A DNA stretch of 64,000 nt, taken from contig NC_134137.1 in NCBI RefSeq assembly GCF_033958435.1, forward strand, positions 60,962,001 through 61,026,000, in the 5' to 3' direction. This DNA is from Carettochelys insculpta (Eukaryota; Chordata; Testudines; Carettochelyidae). Shown piece by piece: positions 55,541 to 64,000 of this stretch. Every line of letters starts with the position of its first letter. Position 1 is the first letter of the stretch. Under the pieces are notes generated by a model. The model did not search any database, was not told the origin of the DNA, and worked only from the letters and a program-made list of their open reading frames with translations. A program made the position numbers and the translations under genes.

Positions 55541-56077
55541 AGGGTGAGCATATTTCTCAAAGAAAAATGGGACACAACATTGGTCAGAGCTGCTTGCTCA
55601 AGCCCTGCCCTCTCTGCCTCCTACACATGGGACTGGCCTTCTTGCCTCTCCTCCCCTGCACTTGGGGCGAGCCTGGGCCCTCTCCCCCTCCTGCCCACTG
55701 CACATGTGTTTGAGTTCAGCCTGCTCCCCACAGGGTCTGGTGTTGCTCTTTCCCAAACCCTGCTGCATCCCCTCCCATGTGGGACCGGCATTGCTACTTG
55801 TCCAAGTCCTGTCAGCTTCCCCACCCTTCCGCACAGCTGATGTTGCTGCTTGCCTGAACCCAGCTGCCCCCCACAACCCCCTCAGGCATGGTATTGCTGC
55901 TTATCCCCTGCACGTTCATCTGCGCTCTGCTTGGGGCATGCACCCCACTTTTTGGCAAAAAAAAAAAAGCATCCATTGGCGAGAGCAACTGGGACAAATG
56001 TCCACTTTTGCCAAAAGAGTTGGGCCAGGTTATGAGAAGACTCAAAAAATGGGCTGTCCTGGCAGTCGGGTCACCCC
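55541..56077. mobile_element. DNA-transposon remnant of the 'agggtgacca...ggtcaccct' type
   Basis: It begins agggtgagcatatttctcaa followed by aaatgggacac, and ends with caaatgtccacttttgcc, ggctgtcctggcagtc and gggtcaccc, so the ends are inverted repeats. The interior is C/T-rich, and the 259-codon plus-strand frame across it is a by-product of that composition. Confidence 0.6.
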
Positions 56078-59000
56078 ATTCAAGGTCTATGTTTGGTTTC
56101 TTTTTCCAGCCCACGCTCCCCAGCACTCACAAAACATTTCCGTTCTGCTCAATCCCTATTGTTCACAGGTCTCAACCAACCAATGTCCTTTGCTGCCCAA
56201 GGTGCCCTGCTTCCCCCTGACTATTCCACAACAAAGACTGGCGGGGGGGGAGTGGCACTGGGGTGTGGCCAATAAGGGGGTTCTTCTGGTAGTGAAAAGT
56301 GTGTACATGGCTCATATCTACAGAATGGGTCTGGTATGGGCCCTGCTATTCTCCCCTTCCCTAGAGGGTGGGAGAAGTCCAGCCTGGCTCAGGTTCCAAG
56401 AAAACCACATGGATTTTTCAGATCCCTATCCCAAATATTGATATGGCTCCTGCCAAACTCTCTCTCTATGCAGGACAGGATCTGCTCTGGCAGCTGCTAC
56501 AGTAGGGATCACTTGGGGGTCAGAAGAACAGTGGATCAGAGTTTTTAGTTGGAACTAGAAGAAGATAATCTGGGTAAAGATCAGGACAAATAGGTCAGTG
56601 ACATATTTGCCTCCTGCATTAATTTGAAGAACTGCTGCTAGCAAAATCCATTCTTTATTTAGTTATCACTAAGGAATCTCAAGTATTTATTGTCTCTGCC
56701 ACCAGAGACTTTATCAATGGTTTGATGGATGCGGCTGGCTGCTAGCAAGCCCTCACAGTGATTCCACAGCCGTCTTTGGAACAAAGGACTCAACAGGCAA
56801 AATAGTAACCCCCAGAGTGACTGATAAAGCTTTATAAGGTTTTAAGAATGTTTCTACCAAGACGATACAAATTCCTCCAGTGAAGAAAGTGAAGTTTGTC
56901 TCTTAACCATTTGTGATTTACTGAGGGCAAGATGTTGTTTACGTGTCAGACTTGTGGGAGAGATGAAGCTGACCAGGGCAGTGGAGTTATTTATGGTTAG
57001 GTACTGCAGGGATAAATGTGGTAGCACTTTGCCCTGGGTTACCTCTAAGAAATGCTGCCAGTAATAGTCACAGGGATGTTAGTAAAAGGGGTAGTAGTTT
57101 TTGAGCATCACTACAGCTGTTGTTATTGATTAGTAGTGTAATGCCTATAAAACCCAGAGACTAGGAGCATTTAATCACTTTTTAAATTTCTATCACTGAA
57201 TAATCATTTTTGAAATTTCTATCACTCCTTCAAAGCATTTTTCTGCAGATAAACTGAATATCATTGTAGTGTTCCCAGCCTCCACTGAAATGAAATCATC
57301 TCTGTGACGGGACACAGCTGTAGTTTCATACACTATGCCACAAATATGAAAATGTCACATCCAGTCAAACTCTAGGGGAAATTTACAGGACTTAAGCCAC
57401 ATGTAGTGACTCCTGTTGGAATCTGGCCAAAAGGAAGCACTCTCATGGGGATGCTGGAACAATTGTCCTAGTGGGGGTGCTGAGAACCATTGAACCAAAC
57501 TGTAAACCCTGTATATGGTGGGAACCTCTTCAAGCCAGGCAGTGGCACAGCACTTCCTGCACTACTATTTCTATTCTCCCTTTATTGAACAGAAGCAGCC
57601 AGGAGCTCAGTTTTAAGTCTTGCCTCAGCAGGAAGCCACCAGCTCTTAGGACATTCCAACTAGCACAGTGTATCTTCTCTGCAACAAGGGCTAGTGCAAG
57701 CACAACAAACCTGTCCTCTGCTCCTGACACTGGTTAATAAGTTCAAGGTCTCTGTCTTTATCTTCAAAGGTGCTCAGTGGACTTGTAGAAGACACCACCT
57801 AGAGCTCCAGGATGAAGACCATGAATAACTATTCCTCTTCTCTGGCAACAATGGAACATTCTACGGTAAAGGGGAAGCATGGCTGAACAGAAGATGGGGT
57901 TTACCTGGGGGCTGGTCCAAAATTGTGGAACATACTGCCAGGAACTCATGACCATCCGACACCTCACTGCGTTTTGGTCCACCTGTAAGGCAGATTTTGT
58001 TGCCCTCCTTTCTATAACACATATGTCTCCCCCTGCCCCACTCATAAAAAGCCAAAACAAATTCCCTTCAAAGCAAAGCTCCCCGTGACACAAACACAAT
58101 TCTCCCCCAGGTAGAGGATGGAAGAGAGAAGTAATCGCAAGTGACAGTTGTTAGTCATGTTATTTCATGCATAAACCTGAACAGAATAAAACATGTAAGG
58201 GCACTTACAATAATCACAGTGCGCTATGACAGAATGATACAGTACACTGTATAAACATACATGGAGGAACACAGACAAGTCAGTACCACTCTTGGCAATG
58301 ACTGCTTTCATTGGAAGTTGCCCATCCCAAACAAGACCATTTCTTCACATATTTAGCTTTCAAGGTTGATAAGATCACCACCAAAATTTCAGGCGTGCAA
58401 ATAGGGCTTTTAGTTCAGCCCCCAACTAAGACTATCAGCTGAGGAGAAGATGGAAAGAAGGAATGTGCAGTACCAGGGCTGCCAGTGCTTTTATAGCTTT
58501 TACTAGTCTTTCCCTTATGTTAATAGGGGCAGTGTTGAACCCAACGGGTTCTCACAGTGAGGATGAAAGGTGGACTGAGCACATGGCATGTCCTGGTGGG
58601 TGGGTGGGAAGCAGCCACCAAATATAATACACCATACCATGTAGGTACGTCATAATATTGGAAGGAAGATAGGTCCACACAAAAATCCCAGATCCAAACA
58701 TCCCCACACATTGCAGATACTTGTAGCTGGATCTGAACTTTTTTATTTGGAGTGCCAACTAACAATTTAAAAAAAATCTAACTTTCAAGAAGTTCTGAGC
58801 TGCCACAGCGCCCATGAATTCACTGCCCTCTTAAATTTATTTACATTTAGGTTGCTATTTCAAAGCCAACAGGAGGATTTAGACATATTGTTTCTAGAAG
58901 GAATTGCATGTGGAAATCCCCTATTGGCTTTGGAATCTGCATTATGACTCCTAGAGACTAAGAAATGGGGTTTTATTTTTGTTTGAGAATCACAGGTCCA

Positions 59001-59204
59001 ATCCTACCCTCTTTACAGAGAAGACGCCCCCACGTTTGCAATCATATTTTTCAACAAGGGCTTCATCCTGCTGGGTGCTGCCCATCTGAAATATGAGTAC
59101 AGAACACGCAGAACTTTGTAATAGCGTGTCAGCACCTTGTAGGATCAGAGCCTTAAAGTGAAGAAGAGTTTTAGAGAACATGGACTTTCATTATATTTTT
59201 GTTA
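56078..59204. other. No gene seen; second longest unassigned stretch
   Basis: No repeats or exons can be supported. The frames at 57471-57737 and 57764-58099 have no recognisable domain. Confidence 0.4.
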
Positions 59205-59325
59205 GGAAGTGGGTCTGTCCCACGAAAGCTCATCACCTAATAAATTATTTTGTCAGTCTTTAAAGTGCTACCTGACTGCTGGTTTGTTTTGTTTGAATAC
59301 AGACTAACTGATACTATATTTTTAG
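59205..59325 (+). mobile_element. Solo Penelope-like 3' tail
   Basis: gaagtgggtctgtcccacga, aagctcatcacctaataaat, cagtctttaaagtgctacct and aatacagactaactgatac match the tail of the PLE at 20037-20160 in its own sense. GAAA and a perfect GTGGG/CCCAC stem are present, but the CTGANGA box is lost at the left boundary. Confidence 0.75.
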
Positions 59326-60114
59326 CCTGCACAGCAGCAGATATCCCCATATATGACATGCAAGAATCAATTTTTATACAGGCCAAATTTATCTCAATTC
59401 TTGATTTTTAAGAATAAAAACCTGATTATTCAGATCATTAAAAGGTAACTTGTTGCTCAGAATGATTAATTCTTGTGATCATGTTAAAGATCTTGTTCCC
59501 ACTGAACTGTTGATAGTCTCTGAGCACCAAAATAAAAATAAGGAAGTTTAATATTTGCTTAAAAACCAGGGCAGCTGCTTAACCTTGGAAAGCGAGGGAC
59601 TTTCCTCTGTGTACATAGCTGGGTGAGCGTAAAGGATGGATTCCCAATTGTCTCATTTCCAGGCTCCTACTAGCATCCTGGGTTTTGTTAAATATTTTGC
59701 GACTTTTAAAATTGTTTTCCGCAAGTTGGCAGATCTCAAGGCCAAGAGAAACCGATGGCAATTAGTCCAAGTTCATGGTCCCACGCAAGGCAGACTGTCA
59801 AACGCTTAACACCTGCAGCTTGCAGACCCTGTACAAAATAGCACCTAATTTTTAAGCTTACAAAATGGAGTTTGCAATACGCAGGAGGCAATTCCAATAA
59901 TACATCATTGACCCTGCAGCCTCGGTGTATCGATTTTGTAGGCTTTACACAGATAGCAGTGCAGTCACACAGCACGATGCATTGCTATTGCTTCTAGTAG
60001 AGACCAAAACCAAATAATTTAACTTTAAAAAAATCTATTCCCCCGCACCCAGGTGACAGTCTGTATCACCGATTAGCACCCTGGAACCCCATATTCGCCA
60101 CTGGCATATATATA
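59326..60114. other. No gene seen
   Basis: AT-rich sequence with no supportable call. Confidence 0.4.
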
Positions 60115-61062
60115 TGATAGGTTTTGCACCAAGAAATCCTTGTGAGGTATCGCTTTAAAAGTTTTGACCTGTGTATGTGCTTTCATTATATGTGCCACTG
60201 CGAAGCATTGCTATATGTGTTACTGAAATATGGTCGGAGGTTGGGAGACACCCCTGGTCAACCTTTCAGCTGCAGCAAAGGCCCAGCCAGGCATGTTCTG
60301 ATGGCTCATTAAAGGGTATCCACTCTCCCAACAGCCATCCCAGAGAGACTTCTCAGAGACAACATATATACAATGGAGACTGTTTCACCAATGGAGGCTG
60401 CCTGAACCCCACATCACAGCAAAGAGACTTCCAGCAAGCTGGAAGAAAATATAAAAGAGGGGAAATGACATCATCAGTTGGTCCCACGCTCCCCTCCCAC
60501 AACTCAAGACCCGGACGAACATCTGGAAGACAAAGGCTTTGAGAGGGGCTCGGAGCCCCTGGCTGGAGGGCAGTCCCACCCTGTTTTAATCCTGCTTGTG
60601 CCATCTGTCAGGGTGAGAAAAGCTGTGTGGTTCAACTCTTGCTTAGACAAAAAGGTTAGGCTTTAGACAGTATGTTTAGTTTTTGTTTTCTAGAGGTAGC
60701 TATGTCCGAACTTGCTGATCACTTATATTCACTTAAAATCCATCTTTCTGCAGTTAATAAACCTGTCTGATGCTTCATCTAAAACAGAGTGTTTTGGTTG
60801 CAGTGCTTGGGAAATGTCAGCTCAGTTGACAAAGGCTAGCCTGTGTCCCATCCATGCTCAGAGTGGCAAACTACTAAATGAATTTGCAGTGCCCAAGGGG
60901 GCCTTGAATAACACAGTCCTGGAGCGCAAGGCTGGGGAGTTGGGTAGAAGTTGGCTGGAGCCTCCCTACTGATGGTTCCAAGGTGGCTCGGAGATCTTTT
61001 ATGTGACACGGTCTGTGTAAGTACAGTGCTTGTCAGAGGTTTGTAGCTTGACAACAACATCA
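60115..61062 (+). mobile_element. LTR-like block (possible solo LTR)
   Basis: A TATA-like aatataaaagagg lies near 60449 and an AATAAA signal near 60754-60759, the usual order in an LTR. The sequence (gtgaggtatcgctttaaaag, agagacttccagcaagctgg, tagtttttgttttctag) is a dispersed repeat I recognise from turtles. TGAT at 60115 and ATCA at 61059-61062 could be the ends, but no target duplication was found. Confidence 0.45.
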
Positions 61063-61379
61063 CAGGTGAGAGGCAGCCTGGGTTGGTGGGACAGAGGACT
61101 CATTGGTCCCATAGATCACATCCACTTACACATGATCCTCCATTATTGGGCATAAACAACATTTACTACAGACTGTGGTATGATCCCTGGTTGCTTCCAG
61201 TCCAGAAAGTAATTCCAGGTGATTTCATGACTTTCCTCATTTTAATTTAAAAAATTAACCATCTTGGAGCTCGAATATTTTTCTATAGGAAACAACTAAG
61301 TGCAACACCTTTTGAAGGGGGAAAATTTTAAAGCAGTTGGAAGCAAGAAACTTCTGATATGAGCTATACGAGACGATAA
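61063..61379. other. No gene seen
   Basis: No supportable feature. Confidence 0.4.
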
Positions 61380-62166
61380 CATCTTGGCTTCATCTTGGCA
61401 AAGTAAACAATGGTCTTGTTGACATCCAGTTGTGTCACTTCACACTCAGAGGCCGAGAGCACCAAATTGCTTAAGTGCCTCTCTGCCATTGTGGATCTTA
61501 AGTAGTCTTCGGCTCTCAGTAGCATAAAAAAAGTACCGCTCATTTGAAATGGTAGTAACTAAGAGATTCTGTACAAAGTCAACATGTGGGCAACGCAGAC
61601 TCTTCACCCCTGGGTACTTTGTTCAGGGCATTCCAGCATTCCAAAAATTGATGTCAATTTTGTGGTGCAAAGAACATTTTGGCAGCTTCAATTTCTGCAT
61701 CAGGACTGCGGAAAAGGGGGCCTGGTGATGCGTAGTGACCTGCAGTTCTCTTTAGTTTGTAACAATCAAGAAACCTGTCACTGCTTGGATTGCAAGCACT
61801 TAGGGGCAGGAAGCAAATTTGAGCTGAATTGTCTGTCAAGATCAGCAAGATTTCTAGCCAGCAAGGAGAGTAAAAATCAGTTTTAATATATTCTTGGCTG
61901 CTCTTGGGAACAGGATGTGCTTATGACTGACTCACTGGGCCAGAAACCAAGAACTGTGCTATCTCAGAGGATATTTTGTGTGTTCTCTGTAATCTTGCTG
62001 TGTTGTCATTGCTTAGGTCATCCTGTGCTACTGGCTGCCTCGGAATGGCAATTTCAAGTTCCTTGGTCATATTTTCAGCTTCATTACATAGCTGCTTCCA
62101 TCTGCATTCAGAGATTTCATTTCCTGGAGAGCCACAGGGCTGCCTGCTACTAACTCTAGGACGCAA
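61380..62166 (-). pseudogene. Decayed hAT transposase, ZMYM1/DUF4371-like
   Basis: Minus-strand readings, in order, give a CRWKQLCNEAENMTKELEIAIPRQP-type stretch (about 62040-62115). This resembles the 'L..EA...A..L.I.IPR..GRQTHR' segment of ZMYM1-like proteins. At about 61440-61540 a LLRAEDYLRSTMAERHLSNL stretch follows, resembling the C-terminal hAT dimerisation motif. The part between is broken by stops and shifts. The order fits one transposase read on the minus strand. Homology is from memory of family patterns only. Confidence 0.5.
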
Positions 62167-62325
62167 GATAAATCCAAATTTTCATTTTTGTGCCATTCAC
62201 AGTCTCACATGCTTTTCCCAGAACACAGCGCCTCAGCAAACAGGAATAGCTCTGCAATCTCCCCAAGAGGCTGTCTGCTGTCCTAACTGATGATCCATTG
62301 AATATAATTGAAATAGTTTCTAGCA

Positions 62326-62420
62326 TAGGGGTCGGGAAATACGTTTCGGCTGGGGACCAATGACCCACAAAAATCAGTTGGGGGCCACACAACAACAACA
62401 AAACACAAAACCTCACTGAT
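62326..62420. mobile_element. hAT-type terminus
   Basis: aggggtcgggaaatacgttt followed by ggctggggaccaatgaccca and gggggccacacaac is a familiar hAT left end. The right end was not found. It may belong with the transposase remnant just upstream. Confidence 0.45.
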
Positions 62421-63480
62421 GTGACCCCTAATTGAGAAGCAGAAAAAAGACTTTCCTTATTCCCCTCCCCAGAGCCTAGGGAAGCCCAAGCAAGTAGATT
62501 TTGTGGGCTCCCCTAACTTGTGGGTTGGGGCCAAAAATGAGGGGTTTTCTGTATGCCAGGAGGTTGATGGGAAGTGGGCTGGAGTGTCTTGGGAGGAAGG
62601 AGAGCAGAGTGGTGATAGGAGGTTGGAGTAGGTCACTTACCTGCAGCTCCCTGGGGACATTCATGGCTCAGCACCCTCTGCAGTTCCCAGGCACTGCCCC
62701 CCCACTGCACCTTTTGGCTGTGATTCCAGCCAATGGTAGCAGCAGGGGAAAGCCTCCTGTTATGGCTCCTTACCCACTCTAGCAAGACAAATGCAGAAGT
62801 GGGGGCCAGCAAAAGTACCTTTAAAACCTTATTTACCAGGTTTTGGTATAAACCTCCCTCCTAAAATTCTAAATCCCTTAGATTTTGGGGATAAAATATG
62901 CTGCCACCACCCAAGTAATAATAAGGAAACCAGGGAGAGACTACTTGGGAAATCTGAGCCCCAAAAGTAAAAACCAGGACACAAACATTAACCAATACCA
63001 GGTTAACAAAAAGAAAAAGAGAGAACTTTTATTATTACAACAATATTTGTGTTGCAAGCCTTATGACTAGATGGAAGAGTTACAAAGTAAAACACACGGG
63101 GAGTTTTTACCCTGGGCCTCGAACTTAGTTACAAGGAGAGTAAAAGAATGTTTCTAAGAAGAGCACAGACATTAGATCCTGCTTTCCAAACCATAAAACA
63201 ATAAAGCCTAACGGACTTATTTAAACTTTACCCTACTTACAGAAGATTGGAGGGCCTGTTTTTGGAGGGAGATATTCTGTGTCTCTCTCCCTCATGGCTG
63301 GAAAGAAGCAGCAGCAACAGAGGACAGAAAAAGGGAAGAGCCAAAAAAATTTAATTTTTATCTACATTCCTATAGGCCAACCCCACCTGGCTAAGGAGGT
63401 TAACCCTTTTACTCCCAGACTGCTGGCTAACCCTTTGATTGTGACACCTCCAAGCAGCACTTTCTCTCACTGCTGTTTCA
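62421..63480. other. No gene seen
   Basis: Unassigned; A-rich at 62985-63040. Confidence 0.4.
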
Positions 63481-63780
63481 CAGCAGCGGAAGGACAAGTG
63501 GCAGCAGCAGCAGCAAGAGGAGCCACTTCCTCCTTCCCCGCTGCCAGGCAAGCTGCAGGTCAGATCTGGCCCTGGTTTGCCTGGTCCCCAAGGCTTGGGG
63601 CTTCTCCCAACAGCAGGGAGCCAGCAGTGGCATGCCAGCTATGCAGGCAGGGCCTAGGGCTGGAACACAAGCATGGACTCCCCAATAGTGAGGGGCAGGG
63701 GCCCTGAGCCTCATGGGCTGGTGCCAGGCAAGCCAGAGCTGGATCTGGCCAAAGGACCGTAGGTTCCCCGCCCCATTCTA
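63481..63780. mobile_element. hAT-like remnant (low confidence)
   Basis: The GC-rich interior is followed by gagctggatctggccaaagg and accgtaggttccccgcccc, which resembles an inverted hAT end. Frames on both strands are compositional. Confidence 0.3.
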
Positions 63781-64000
63781 GTGTTTCCACTCCAGTGCCA
63801 AGTCTTGCATGCCATTTTCCAAGGGAATCCTACGGGTAAAACCAACAATCTTTCCCATAACCCACCAATCGCAAGTGTCTTCTGGCCAAACACTTTCTGA
63901 GCTTTAACAAACAGCTCATGGCACTTGCAACTACTTCTGGGGAAGAAGCAGAGCTCCTGAGAAAAGGTAAAGACTCCCTGACACTGGGTGATCTTGTGTC
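63781..64000. other. No gene seen
   Basis: Short terminal stretch without a call. Confidence 0.4.

Noticed and set aside
55662..56441. 259-codon plus-strand frame
   Set aside because: It crosses the right end of a DNA-transposon remnant and has no domain; compositional.
59205..59260. Complete hammerhead core in this tail copy
   Set aside because: Stem II and GAAA are present, but the CTGANGA box is missing at the truncated edge.

Overview
The window is vertebrate nuclear DNA and almost certainly comes from a cryptodiran turtle. The main evidence is two tRNA-derived SINEs with a CR1-like 3' end (24998-25192 plus strand, 40262-40437 minus strand), which is the layout of the chelonian Cry I / tortoise pol III SINE. 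It also has many CR1 pieces, hAT elements, and short inverted-repeat elements beginning GGCTATGTCTACAC. There is nothing prokaryotic. No complete protein-coding host gene is visible. A CpG island at about 29130-30170 looks like a promoter, with a candidate first coding exon on the minus strand (29748-29806, 19 codons then a GTGAGT donor) and a possible divergent plus-strand exon ending at a GTAAGT donor (30350). A second exon-like open frame is at 50484-50729 on the minus strand.

Layout. 0-5.4 kb: hAT-like sequence and nested MITEs. 5.4-7.7 kb: a CR1 piece, a MITE piece and a 5'-truncated LINE with a 424-codon open frame, together bracketed by a 14-bp direct repeat. 8-13.5 kb: MITEs, a hAT element with an exact 8-bp target duplication, and a second, older LINE ending in (GAT)n. 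15-25 kb: pogo-like MITEs, CR1 pieces, and a Penelope-like element (PLE) inside a MITE. 25-41 kb: hAT elements, a 436-bp near-perfect palindrome, the CpG island, a second PLE remnant and more MITEs. 42.6-50.4 kb: a decayed endogenous retrovirus on the minus strand with LTR, polypurine tract, env and pol remnants and a primer-binding site matching tRNA-Ala. Its PBS/LTR junction is split by a rearranged LINE block with a 12-bp target duplication. 54.1-55.3 kb: another LINE copy. 55.5-64 kb: other DNA-element remnants, an LTR-like block and a decayed hAT transposase.

The most interesting thread is the PLE. At 20024-20814 one insertion, bounded by a 13-bp target duplication, contains a GIY-YIG endonuclease frame followed by a 3' tail. 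That same tail occurs alone throughout the window as short SINE-like units. Several copies carry a hammerhead-ribozyme-like core (CTGANGA, stem II, GAAA, short stem III), and two copies end in long inverted repeats inside their own target duplications. This suggests the abundant short repeats are non-autonomous PLE tails rather than ordinary SINEs. No alignment, folding or database search could be run. Family names rest on recognisable motifs, and boundaries not fixed by target duplications are approximate.
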